64,000 nt of DNA. It comes from Akkermansiaceae bacterium (GTDB lineage Bacteria > Verrucomicrobiota > Verrucomicrobiia > Verrucomicrobiales > Akkermansiaceae). Shown piece after piece: positions 52,970 to 61,254 of this stretch. Location of the stretch: positions 1 through 64,000 of the forward strand of contig CAISTY010000060.1 in the NCBI GenBank assembly GCA_903888515.1, in the 5' to 3' direction. The translations under genes and the position numbers were made by a program. Below the pieces are notes generated by a model. It was given only the letters and a program-made list of their open reading frames with translations. It had not been told where the DNA came from and ran no database searches. Each line of letters begins with the position of its first letter. Positions within the stretch are counted from its first letter, which is position 1.

Positions 52970-55296
52970 GTCCTGGTTCCTTTCGTGATTTCCTGGAGCA
53001 GGCCCTCGGTCTCCTGCTCCAGCGCGAGGATGTCGGCGCTGATCTGGGCGAGGGTGCGGAGTTGGGGCGGCTGATAGAAATGACGGGTGAAGCTGACTTC
53101 ATAGCCGATCTTGGTATCGGCCTCGACGAGCCAGGCGTCGGGCGTGTAGGGCAGAACTTCGCGGCGGATGAATGCCTCGATGCCGCCTTCCTCCAGCAGC
53201 GGGATTTGCTCGTAGTCGCGCAGTTCGCTGTCGGGCTCGTATTCGACAATCGTCGGACGGCCCGGCGGTCCGTCCCTACCTTCGTAAAGGCCGCGAAGCG
53301 GGTCGGGCTTCAATTTGCCCGGTTTGTGGATTTTCTTGATGACGGGCGGGGCGTTCTCGTCGCGCCAACTCACGGCATTGACGATGAGCTTGTGGTCGGA
53401 GGCGGAGAGTTTGATGCCGAGGGTTGTCAGGGCATCGGAGAGTTTTCCGAGGAAGATGTTGTGATCCTCGAAGAGGTCACCGCCGAGTTCCACACGGAGC
53501 CGGGTGGCGGTCTCGACGAGGAAGGCGTCGCGCTTCCAGGTGTCCGCATCGAGGAGTTTCTTTTTCTTCTTATCCGGCAGGGACTTTTTCGCAGCGCCTT
53601 CATTTTCCTCATCGTCATCCCCGGTGTCTGCGCTGCCCCAATCATCAAGGAGTTTTTCCAGTTGCTTGCGGACGGATGCCGGTTTTTCAACAAGGGCGTC
53701 GCCGAGTTCGTCGTAGAGCACGGCACGGATTTCCTCATCGCCGGAAGCGAAGCGCAGGGACTCGATGCGCGGAAGGGTGAGCTGGCTGTGGAGGCGGAGC
53801 GGGCGCTCGACCTTCACCTTCCAATAACCGAAGGCGGCGTTCTGGAAGATCTTCGACTGTGGCGTTTCCTCGAAGGCGAGGAAGGTTTGGCAGATGCACT
53901 GGATGTCTTCGGCGGCGAGTTCGCAGTTCTTCTTGCCCATGTTCTTGCGCAGGGGCTTGAACCAGTGGGTGGCGTCGATGAGCTGCACCTTGCCTTGGCG
54001 CGGCCCGGCTTTGCGGTTGCTGAGCACCCAGACGTAGGTGGCGATGCCGGTGTTGTAAAACATGTTCAGCGGCAGGGCGACGATGGCCTCCAGCCAGTCG
54101 TTCTCGATGATCCAGCGGCGGATGTTGCTTTCGCCCTGGCCGGCATCCCCGGTGAAGAGGGAGGAACCGTTGTGGACTTCCGCGATGCGGCTGCCAAGCG
54201 GCGTGGCGTGCTTCATTTTGCTCAGCATGTTGGCCAGAAAGAGCATCTGGCCGTCGCTGGAGCGGGTGATGAGGGAGAGTTCCTCGCCATCGTGCATCAC
54301 GCGGAAGCGGGGATCGCGCAATTCCGCCTTGCCGCCCATGCGCTCAAGATCGCTTTTCCAGCTCTTGCCGTAGGGCGGATTGGCGAGCATGAAGTCGAAC
54401 TCGCGGGAGCGGAAGGCGTCGTTAGACAGCGTGGAGTGCTCCGGCCCGCCGACGATGTTGTCCGCCGCATCGCCATCGCCCTTGAGCAGGAGGTCGGCCT
54501 TGCAGATGGCGTAGGTCTCGCCGTTGATTTCCTGACCGTAAAGGTGGGTGGCCACCTCCTTGCCGTGGTCCTTGGCGATCTGCTTGAGGGTTTCCTCGGC
54601 CACGGTCAGCATGCCGCCGGTGCCGCAGGCGCAATCATAGAGCAGGTAGGTGCCGGACTCGATCTTGTCCGCCACGGGCAGGAACATCAAATTGGCCATG
54701 AGCCGGACGGCGTCGCGGGGCGTCCAGTGTTCGCCAGCCTCCTCGTTGTTGTCCTCGTTGAAGCGGCGGACCAGTTCCTCGAACATCGTGCCCATCGAGT
54801 GGTTGTCGAGGCCGGGGAGATCGCCGACCGGGTAGGGGCTGATGTTGATGTCCTTGTCGAGAAACTTCTCGATGAGCTGGCCGAGGGCGTCCGCCTTGGA
54901 GAGGCGCGGGATCTGATTGCGGAATTCGAAGTTGGTCAGGATGTCCTGCACGTTGGGGGAGAAACCATCGAGGTAGGCATCGAAGTCGTCCCGGAGCTTC
55001 TGCTGGGTGGCGCGGGACTTGAGGTCGCGGAGCAGGAACGGCGAGGTGTTGTAGAACGCCTGACCAGCCGCGGAGCGAAGTGCGTCGTCCTGATGGGTGA
55101 TCTGCTCCTTGTCGAGGGCGGCCTTCATTTCCATGACGGCCTGCTTCGTCGGCTCCAGCACGGCATCGAGGCGGCGCAGCACGGTCATCGGCAGGATGAC
55201 ATCCCGGTATTTGCCTCGGACGAAAACGTCGCGGAGGGTGTCGTCGGCGATGCCCCAAATGAAATTGGTGAGCCAGTTGAGTTGGGCTTGGTCCAT
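52966..55296 (-). CDS. hsdM: type I DNA methyltransferase subunit M
   Basis: I start at 55296 (MDQAQLNWLTNFIWGIADDT); the frame is open to 55362 but the extra residues are intergenic. The 776-aa product is an N6-adenine methylase: HsdM_N helical domain (1-150), AdoMet motif 'YDCACGTGGMLTVAEE', catalytic 'FMLANPPYGKSW' (NPPY) and target-recognition docking regions. It is longer than average because of an acidic/basic insert ('DDDEENEGAAKKSLPDKKKKK') and a segment 'EGRDGPPGRPT' near residue 680 encoded by a palindromic repeat-like sequence (53255-53285). It is the first gene of the RM island and has no obvious Shine-Dalgarno. Confidence 0.92.
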   Translation of the reverse strand: MDQAQLNWLTNFIWGIADDTLRDVFVRGKYRDVILPMTVLRRLDAVLEPTKQAVMEMKAALDKEQITHQDDALRSAAGQAFYNTSPFLLRDLKSRATQQKLRDDFDAYLDGFSPNVQDILTNFEFRNQIPRLSKADALGQLIEKFLDKDINISPYPVGDLPGLDNHSMGTMFEELVRRFNEDNNEEAGEHWTPRDAVRLMANLMFLPVADKIESGTYLLYDCACGTGGMLTVAEETLKQIAKDHGKEVATHLYGQEINGETYAICKADLLLKGDGDAADNIVGGPEHSTLSNDAFRSREFDFMLANPPYGKSWKSDLERMGGKAELRDPRFRVMHDGEELSLITRSSDGQMLFLANMLSKMKHATPLGSRIAEVHNGSSLFTGDAGQGESNIRRWIIENDWLEAIVALPLNMFYNTGIATYVWVLSNRKAGPRQGKVQLIDATHWFKPLRKNMGKKNCELAAEDIQCICQTFLAFEETPQSKIFQNAAFGYWKVKVERPLRLHSQLTLPRIESLRFASGDEEIRAVLYDELGDALVEKPASVRKQLEKLLDDWGSADTGDDDEENEGAAKKSLPDKKKKKLLDADTWKRDAFLVETATRLRVELGGDLFEDHNIFLGKLSDALTTLGIKLSASDHKLIVNAVSWRDENAPPVIKKIHKPGKLKPDPLRGLYEGRDGPPGRPTIVEYEPDSELRDYEQIPLLEEGGIEAFIRREVLPYTPDAWLVEADTKIGYEVSFTRHFYQPPQLRTLAQISADILALEQETEGLLQEITKGTRT
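53255..53285. repeat. repeat-like palindrome inside hsdM
   Basis: 'ggacggcccggcggtccgtc' continuing 'cctaccttcgt' forms a GGACGG/CCGTCC hairpin. It matches the GC-rich segment of the intergenic repeat (55771-55805 and 56001-56035) over 'cccggcggtc', a following 'g', and 'ccctaccttc'. It lies within hsdM in frame and adds about eleven residues to a region that in relatives reads roughly 'GL(F/Y)EVxxxGKxxVVEYEPDS'. It is probably a dispersed repeat captured by the gene. Confidence 0.55.
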
Positions 55297-55495
55297 GAGT
55301 GAGGGTTCGGGTGATGCCGTTAGTGGAAGCAGATTTCCAGCCGCATTCCAGCCTAACGGCACTTGAGAGGGAAGCCGGATCTTGCCGGACTGTCAGATTT
55401 CTTTGCCGGGCCGTGCTGTCGGGAGCAACCCTTGCGTAAGGGTGTAAGAGAAGACACGGGCAGGAATGCCCGTGCTCCTTTTTTCATTCCTCACC

Positions 55496-55541
55496 CTTCA
55501 TCCTTCATCCTTCATCCTTCATCCTTCATCCTTCATCCTTG
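55496..55541. repeat. tandem repeat of 'atccttc'-type units
   Basis: Six or so consecutive copies of 'ttcatcc' follow a 'caggaatgcccgtgctcc' leader. The copies are almost identical. On the other strand the text is 'aaggatgaaggatga', a phrase also seen at 44785-44800. This is a simple-sequence expansion. Confidence 0.85.
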
Positions 55542-55741
55542 TGTCCAGCCAGCGGCAACCTTTGCGTAAGGGTGCGGTCGATTCACCTATTCCGACCTGT
55601 GGCTCGGGCATCCTGCCCCAGACCGTGCTGCGGGCATCCTGCCCGCCTCTTCCCATCGCGTTCCTTCGCGTCCTTCGCGGTTAGAAAATCTTCTCTTCAA
55701 CCCGAAATCCACTCTTCAATCCGTCTCCATCCGTGTCATCT

Positions 55742-56085
55742 GCGGTTAGAAAATCTTCTCTTCCTCTTTCAAGACGGCGCGCCCGGCGGTCGCGCCCTAC
55801 CTTCTTCAACAAAAAACCATTCCTTCTCTTCCTTGGCGTCCTCCGCGCCTTGGCGGTTGAAAAATCTTCTCTTCCTCTTCAATCCACAATCCTCAATCTC
55901 TTCCCCCGACCCTCTTCCTCATCCTCTTCCACCCAAATCTCCTCTTCCCTTCGTGTTCCTTCGCGTCCTTCGCGGTTAAAAAATCTTCTCTTCCTCTTTC
56001 AAGACGGCGCGCCCGGCGGTCGCGCCCTACCTTCTTCAACAAAAAACCATTCCTTTTCTTCCTTGGCGTCCTCCGCGCCTTGGCG
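55742..56085. repeat. direct repeat of 114 bp, 230-bp period
   Basis: 55742-55855 recurs at 55972-56085 with about three differences. Each copy contains the core 'gcggtt' + 'aaaatcttctcttcctcttt', the GC palindrome 'ggcgcgcccggcggtcgcgc' and the phrase 'ccttggcgtcctccgcgcct'. The 116 bp in between contains a third, diverged core. This suggests a duplication or an expansion of a dispersed element. Confidence 0.9.
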
Positions 56086-56300
56086 TTTCAAAATCTCCTC
56101 TTCAATCCCCAATCCCCGATCTGTGATCTTCGATCTCTTCTTCCTCTTCTCTTCCTCTTTTCTTCACCAATGACTAATGACCAATGACCAATGACTTCTT
56201 CTCTTCCTTGGCGTCCTTGGCGTCTTGGGTCTTGTTGTCTTGGATCTGAGGCGAAGCCTCGCTAGGAGACGGTCTGCCGCAGGATGCGCCAGCCACTGGG

Positions 56301-57038
56301 TTACGGTACCAGACCTGCTTCGCGAAACGAATAGTAGGCGGTTCTGCCGGGTGAGGGTTTGCCGATGATCACATGGTCGAGGAAGCGCACCTGCATCAGA
56401 GTGGCGGCTTCGACGAGCCGGCGCGTCACCATTTCATCGGCCCGGCTAGGGCTGGGATCGCCCGAGGGATGGTTATGGATCAGGATGAATCCGTGAGCGC
56501 CACGGGTGATCACCGGGCGGAGGATTTCGCGCGGATGGGCGTTGGATTCGCTGACCGTGCCCACCGAAACGACGGTGGTGCCGATATGGCGCAGGCGGGT
56601 GTCCACCACCGCCACCACCACCTGCTCTTGGGCGAGATGCCGGAGTTGCGGTGCGAAAAACTCATGGATGCGTTCCGGGCTGTCCAGCGGCGTGTCGCGG
56701 AGTTGTTCGCGGGCGACGCGGGTACCAAGCTCGAAGGCGGCCGCCAGTTTCGAGGCCTTGGACAGTCCCAGACCGTATTCTTTGGCCAGTTCGGAAACCG
56801 GCAGTCCGCCCAAGGCTCCCATCGATCCGTATTTTGCCAGCAGATCCCGCCCGATGTCGATCGCGCTCCGGTGCTTCGTCCCGGATGAGATGAACAGTGC
56901 CATCAATTCGGCGTCGTTCAGCGCCGCAGGTCCAAGCTGCGCGAGCTTTTCACGCGGACGCTCGCTGTGCGGCAGATCCTGAATCCGCGTTCCTGTTAGA
57001 TCGGCCGCGGCTATGGATGATACATGGCAATCCAGCAT
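56301..57038 (-). CDS. radC: DNA repair protein RadC family (MPN/JAB)
   Basis: The most plausible start is 57038 (MLDCHVSSIAAADL) or 57056 (MAPKTC); the frame open to 57185 overlaps the divergent hisS start. The 245-aa product has an HhH-like N-terminal part ('DLPHSERPREKLAQLGPAAL', 'ELAKEYGLGLSKASKLAAAF') and the MPN+/JAMM domain with 'ILIHNHPSGDPSPSRADEMV', the metal-binding HxH..S..D. The in vivo role of RadC is unresolved; links to recombination or mobile DNA have been proposed. It is divergent from hisS with about 120 bp between starts. Confidence 0.85.
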   Translation of the reverse strand: MLDCHVSSIAAADLTGTRIQDLPHSERPREKLAQLGPAALNDAELMALFISSGTKHRSAIDIGRDLLAKYGSMGALGGLPVSELAKEYGLGLSKASKLAAAFELGTRVAREQLRDTPLDSPERIHEFFAPQLRHLAQEQVVVAVVDTRLRHIGTTVVSVGTVSESNAHPREILRPVITRGAHGFILIHNHPSGDPSPSRADEMVTRRLVEAATLMQVRFLDHVIIGKPSPGRTAYYSFREAGLVP

Positions 57039-57160
57039 GCAAGTTTTCGGGGCCATCCGAAGAGGCTGAAGATGTGGCTTCGAATTGCAAGGATTTCCAA
57101 CGGTTTCTGACAATCCCGCCTTGAAATGCGGGCCATGCGGTGCATTCTCGCCGCCCGCCC

Positions 57161-58456
57161 ATGGCAGGTCCCACATTTCAAGCACTTCCCGGATTCCGCG
57201 ATTTCATGCCCCGTGATTGCGCGATCCGCAATTATTTGTTCGAAACCTGGCGCACGGTGGCGCGGCGTTGTGGCTATGTGGAATATGAAGCGCCGATTCT
57301 CGAGGACACCGGACTGTATCTGAAAAAATCCGGTGGAGAACTTTCCGTGCAGCTTTTCCGGTTTGAGGACCAGGGCGGGCGCGACGTGACGTTGCGTCCG
57401 GAGGTGACCGCCTCGCTCGCCCGCCTCGTTGCCGAACATCAGCGGAATTTCCCCAAGCCGCTCAAGTGGTTCGAAATCGGCCAGTGCTTCCGTTATGAAA
57501 AACCGCAGAAGGGCAGGGGACGCGAGTTCCATCAGTTCAACGTGGATATCCTCGGCGAAGCCGGCCCGGCCGCCGATGCGGAACTCATCGCACTGGCCAT
57601 CGAAACGATGCTCGCCTTCGGTTTTGTTGCGGGGGATTTCATGATCCGTGTCTCAGACCGCAACGCGTGGATCGACTTCGCCAAACACCATGGCGTGGCG
57701 GAGACGGCCATCCCCGAGTTCCTCGGCATCATCGATAAGATTGATCGCGAGCAACCCGCCGCGCTCGCGGCCAAACTCGCCGTGTTCGCCCTCACTACCC
57801 AACAAATCCGCGCCTTCATCGCCGATCCGGCGAATGCCTCAAACGCATATCTGGCAATCCACGAGGATCTAACATCCAGAGGCCTCGGCGGGTTTGTCGA
57901 ACTCGACCTCTCGATCGTGCGCGGACTGGCCTACTACACGGGGGTGGTTTTCGAAGTGTTCGACGCTAAAAAGTCGATGCGTGCGGTGGCCGGGGGGGGG
58001 CGTTATGACACGCTGGTGGCGACGATTTCGGATGGTGCCGCGGATCTCCCGGCCACCGGCTTTGCGATGGGTGACCATGTGATCCGCAACCTCATCGAGG
58101 AGACGACACATGCCGCCATGCAAATGGAAGTCTGGCTCCAGCGCAATGCCGCCGCGTGCGATGTCTATGTCGTAGTAGCGGATGAAACGATGCGTGCCGC
58201 AGCGCTCCAACTCGTCACCGAGCTGCGCCGAGCGGGCATCTCCACCGACTTTCCTCTCACACCGGCGAAGGTGGCCAAACAATTCCAGAATGCCGGACGG
58301 TCCGGCGCGCGCTTCGCGCTGGTCGTCGGAGCCGAGTATCCCCAACTCAAACTCAAGGTGCTCTCCAGCCGCGCCGAGGAATCCCTCGACGCAACATCCG
58401 CCGTGGCATGGCTCACCGCCCGCCTCCAACAACCCGACGGACCGTTGCTCGCGTGA
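57161..58456 (+). CDS. hisS: histidyl-tRNA synthetase
   Basis: The 431-aa product charges tRNA-His. Class II motif 1 appears near 'LPGFRDFMPRDCAIRNYLF', motif 2 in 'GQCFRYEKPQKGRGREFHQF', the His-specific 'IVRGLAYYTGVVFEVFD' and 'AVAGGGRYDTLV' follow, and a C-terminal anticodon-binding domain covers about 330-430 ('VYVVVADETMRAAALQLVTE'). The presence of this domain argues for HisS rather than the regulatory HisZ. The start is chosen at 57161 (MAGPTFQALPGFRD); the frame begins at 57140. aspS follows 81 bp downstream, as in many bacteria. Confidence 0.92.
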   Translation: MAGPTFQALPGFRDFMPRDCAIRNYLFETWRTVARRCGYVEYEAPILEDTGLYLKKSGGELSVQLFRFEDQGGRDVTLRPEVTASLARLVAEHQRNFPKPLKWFEIGQCFRYEKPQKGRGREFHQFNVDILGEAGPAADAELIALAIETMLAFGFVAGDFMIRVSDRNAWIDFAKHHGVAETAIPEFLGIIDKIDREQPAALAAKLAVFALTTQQIRAFIADPANASNAYLAIHEDLTSRGLGGFVELDLSIVRGLAYYTGVVFEVFDAKKSMRAVAGGGRYDTLVATISDGAADLPATGFAMGDHVIRNLIEETTHAAMQMEVWLQRNAAACDVYVVVADETMRAAALQLVTELRRAGISTDFPLTPAKVAKQFQNAGRSGARFALVVGAEYPQLKLKVLSSRAEESLDATSAVAWLTARLQQPDGPLLA

Positions 58457-58480
58457 CCTAGCTAATTCTGAATCCTCTTC

Positions 58481-58520
58481 TCATTAACGTCCATCTGTGT
58501 CCATCTGCGGTTGAAAAAAA
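58481..58520 (+). repeat. phrase-type repeat in the aspS leader
   Basis: 'taacgtccatctgtgtccatctgcggttgaaaaaaat' (positions 58487-58523, quoted in two parts: 'cgtccatctgtgtccatctg' and 'cggttgaaaaaaat') repeats the 'gcggtt-aaaatct' core of the 55.6-56.1 kb mosaic and the 'ccatccgtgtcatctgcggt' phrase at 55727-55745. It sits between hisS and aspS and overlaps the upstream frame of aspS, so the ORF extension to 58511 (a TTG) is spurious. Confidence 0.75.
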
Positions 58521-58537
58521 TCTTTAATTACTCTCCC

Positions 58538-60322
58538 ATGCGCACCCATCACTGCAACGAACTCCGCGAGTCCCACATCGGCCAAACCGTCACACTCATC
58601 GGCTGGGTGAATTCCGCCCGCGACCACGGCGGGCTTATTTTTGCCGATCTGCGGGACCGCGAGGGCCTTACCCAGTGCGTGTTCCATCCCGAGGACAACC
58701 CGCAAGCGGCGAAGCTCTCCCAAACCCTGCGTGAAGAAGACGTGGTGCAGGTCATCGGCGTGGTTTCCAAGCGTATTGAGGGAACCCTCAATGACAAGCT
58801 GCCGACCGGCGCGATCGAGATTGTTGTTAGAGAGTTGCGCATCGTCAACAAGGCGGATGTGCTGCCGTTCCAGCTCGACAAGGATCTATCCAACGAAGAC
58901 CTGCGGATGAAATACCGCTATCTCGATCTGCGCCGTGCCCGCATGAGCAAGAACATCCGCCAGCGCAGCATTATCACCGCCGCCGCCCGCCGCTATCTCG
59001 ACACGTCCGGATTTTTTGAAATCGAAACGCCGATCCTCTCCAACCCCACACCCGAAGGCGCGCGCGATTTCCTCGTGCCGTCCCGCCTCAATCCCGGCCG
59101 CTTCTACGCGTTGCCCCAGGCTCCGCAGCAATACAAGCAGCTCATGATGGTGGCCGGCCTGGAGAAATACTATCAGATCGCCCGGTGCTTCCGCGATGAA
59201 GACCTGCGTGCCGACCGCCAACCGGAATTCACGCAAATCGACATCGAGGCCAGCTTCATCGGACAGGATGACATCATGACGCTCGTCGAGGGTCTGTTAG
59301 GCACGATGTTTCAAGCCGGTCTCGGCGTGGAAATTCCGGCATCCTTTCCGCGCATGACCTACAACGACGCGATGGACATCTACGGATCGGACAAGCCGGA
59401 CACGCGTTATGACATGCGGATCATCGATCTCGCCGACGTCTTTGCGGCCACCGGGTTCAAGATTTTCCGCGCGACCCTCGACGGTGGCGGTGTGGTGCGT
59501 GCGATCAACGCCAAGGGTTTCGCCGGTATCACCACCGGCCAGATGAACCGCCTCAACGAGATCGCCATCCAGGCCGGCCTGCCGGTGAAAACCCTGGCCT
59601 TCGTCAAGTGCGAGGATGGCGAATTCAAGAGCCCGCTGTGGAAATTTTTCACCGACGCGGAAAAGGACGCGCTGGTGGCCAAGCTCGGCATGGCCGAAGG
59701 CGACATGGTGTTTTTCGCCGCCGGATCGCGCGACACCGTGGCGACCATCCTCGGCCGTGTCCGCACCGAGTGTGCGGTGATGATGGAACTCAACAAGGAC
59801 TCCACGACTTTCAACTTCCTGTGGATCGTGGATTTCCCGCTGTTAGCTCTGGACGAGGAAACCGGCCAGTGGGGGGCGGTGCACCATCCGTTCACCCGTC
59901 CGCATCCGGATGATATGGAGAAACTCGCGGCCGGCGATTACGCGAACGTGCGCGCCGTGGCCTATGACGTGGTGCTCAATGGCTACGAACTCGGCGGCGG
60001 CTCGATCAGGATTCACGAAAAGGATCTGCAGGCGCGCATGTTCAGCGTGTTGGGCGTCGGCCCGGAGGAACAACAGATCAAGTTCGGCCACCTGCTGGAC
60101 GCCTTCCGCTTCGGCGCGCCACCGCACGGCGGGCTGGCACTCGGTCTCGATCGCATCGCCATGCTCGTCGCCGGTGAGGACAGCATCCGCGAGGTGATTG
60201 CGTTCCCGAAAAACAACAAGGGCGCCGACCTGATGTCCCACAGCCCGTGCCCGGTCGACCTTAAACAACTCCGCGAGGTGTATGTCCAATCCACCTGGAA
60301 AGACCCGAAACCGGTGCCGTGA
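58538..60322 (+). CDS. aspS: aspartyl-tRNA synthetase
   Basis: The 594-aa product starts at 58538 (MRTHHCNELRESHIG). The N-terminal OB-fold anticodon domain includes 'GWVNSARDHGGLIFADLRD'. Motif 2 is 'RCFRDEDLRADRQPEFTQID', the large bacterial insertion (GAD domain) occupies 290-420, and motif 3 is 'GGLALGLDRIAMLVAGEDSI'. The GAD insert identifies the bacterial type. It is downstream of hisS and upstream of sdhB. Whether it is discriminating or also charges tRNA-Asn cannot be decided here. Confidence 0.95.
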   Translation: MRTHHCNELRESHIGQTVTLIGWVNSARDHGGLIFADLRDREGLTQCVFHPEDNPQAAKLSQTLREEDVVQVIGVVSKRIEGTLNDKLPTGAIEIVVRELRIVNKADVLPFQLDKDLSNEDLRMKYRYLDLRRARMSKNIRQRSIITAAARRYLDTSGFFEIETPILSNPTPEGARDFLVPSRLNPGRFYALPQAPQQYKQLMMVAGLEKYYQIARCFRDEDLRADRQPEFTQIDIEASFIGQDDIMTLVEGLLGTMFQAGLGVEIPASFPRMTYNDAMDIYGSDKPDTRYDMRIIDLADVFAATGFKIFRATLDGGGVVRAINAKGFAGITTGQMNRLNEIAIQAGLPVKTLAFVKCEDGEFKSPLWKFFTDAEKDALVAKLGMAEGDMVFFAAGSRDTVATILGRVRTECAVMMELNKDSTTFNFLWIVDFPLLALDEETGQWGAVHHPFTRPHPDDMEKLAAGDYANVRAVAYDVVLNGYELGGGSIRIHEKDLQARMFSVLGVGPEEQQIKFGHLLDAFRFGAPPHGGLALGLDRIAMLVAGEDSIREVIAFPKNNKGADLMSHSPCPVDLKQLREVYVQSTWKDPKPVP

Positions 60323-60431
60323 ATCAGCCCGACTTTTTCTTCTAGCCCGCTGGTGAATGTCGATTAGAATGGTGCCGGGCATGAGTGCGGCGAACGCCGC
60401 CGTATTTTCAATTTTCACACAGCGTCTTTCC

Positions 60432-61184
60432 ATGAATTTGACACTCAAAGTTTGGCGGCAGTCCGGGCCGGATGGCCAAGGCGCAATCGAGACGTACGAC
60501 GCGCAAAACATTCCGGCGGAGGCATCGTTCCTGGAAATGTTAGACATCGTCAACGAACGCCTCGTGATGAAGGGCGAGGAACCGATCCACTTCGACCACG
60601 ACTGCCGCGAGGGGATTTGCGGGACCTGTTCGCTGACCATCAACGGGATTCCCCACGGCAAGGACCACGGTGTCACCACCTGCCAGGTTCACATGCGCAA
60701 ATTCTCTAACGGAGACACCCTGTGGATCGAACCATTCCGCGCGAACCCCTTCAAGGTAATCCGCGATTTGATGGTGGACCGCGGCGCCTTGGACCGGATC
60801 ATCGCCGCCGGCGGTTATGTGGATGTGCGCACCGGGTCCGCGATCGATGCGAATTCCATTCTCATTTCGAAGGATGACTCGGACACGGCGTTTGATGCGG
60901 CCGCGTGCATTGGCTGCGGCGCCTGCGTGGCAGCGTGCAAAAACGCTTCGGCCATGTTGTTCGTGGCGGCCAAGGTTTCGCACCTCGGCCACCTTCCACA
61001 AGGCCAGCCGGAACGTGACAAACGCGTGCTCGCGATGGTCCGCCGGATGGACACCGAAGGCTTTGGCAATTGCACCAACCAATACGAGTGCGAGGCCGCC
61101 TGCCCGAAGGAAATCAGCGCCGATCACATCGCCCGCCTCAACCGCGACTACACCATGGCCGTGCTCAGGGAACAACTCACCTGA
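60432..61184 (+). CDS. sdhB: succinate dehydrogenase / fumarate reductase Fe-S subunit
   Basis: The start at 60432 ([15 protein letters not shown]) removes a spurious extension to 60357. The 250-aa protein carries the plant-type [2Fe-2S] cysteines Cys58, Cys63, Cys66 and Cys84 ('CREGICGTC' and 'VTTC'), then the bacterial ferredoxin-type motifs '[11 protein letters not shown]' and '[15 protein letters not shown]' for the [4Fe-4S] and [3Fe-4S] clusters. It transfers electrons between the flavin subunit and the quinone. sdhC and sdhA are not adjacent: the upstream gene is aspS and the downstream genes run the other way, so either the operon is split or this is an additional copy. Confidence 0.9.
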   Translation: MNLTLKVWRQSGPDGQGAIETYDAQNIPAEASFLEMLDIVNERLVMKGEEPIHFDHDCREGICGTCSLTINGIPHGKDHGVTTCQVHMRKFSNGDTLWIEPFRANPFKVIRDLMVDRGALDRIIAAGGYVDVRTGSAIDANSILISKDDSDTAFDAAACIGCGACVAACKNASAMLFVAAKVSHLGHLPQGQPERDKRVLAMVRRMDTEGFGNCTNQYECEAACPKEISADHIARLNRDYTMAVLREQLT

Positions 61185-61187
61185 TAT

Positions 61188-61206
61188 GCGGGTCTGCAGA
61201 CTCGCG
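61188..61206. terminator. possible bidirectional hairpin between sdhB and BMC genes
   Basis: 'gcgggtctgcagactcgcgg' contains the perfect palindrome GTCTGCAGAC (61192-61201) with GCG/CGC flanks. It lies in the 70-bp convergent spacer 3 bp after the sdhB stop. No T-tract follows, so it may act as a weak terminator or not at all. Confidence 0.3.
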
Positions 61207-61254
61207 GTCGTGCGCTGCGAAGTCCGGATCGATCACGGTCGGTTCCACTCAAGT

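Larger units (their letters stand above)
55297..56300. other. 1-kb gene-free region packed with short repeats
   Basis: No credible gene lies between the start of hsdM and the end of radC. Frames on the plus strand (55539-55979, 55733-56173) are translations of repeat text (LLFLFQDGAPGG and the like). From 55496 the plus strand is strongly pyrimidine-rich and consists of short phrases repeated with variations; the individual repeats are listed separately. Confidence 0.8.

Noticed and set aside
52936-55302. 788-codon plus-strand ORF opposite hsdM
   Set aside because: It is antisense to a well-supported methyltransferase and has no motifs; long open antisense frames are common in GC-rich DNA.
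55496-56100. Possible CRISPR array because of regular short repeats
   Set aside because: Repeats are of varied length without unique spacers of constant size, and no cas genes are nearby.
55539-56173. Two 146-codon ORFs in the repeat mosaic
   Set aside because: They translate duplicated phrase repeats and have no independent coding signal.
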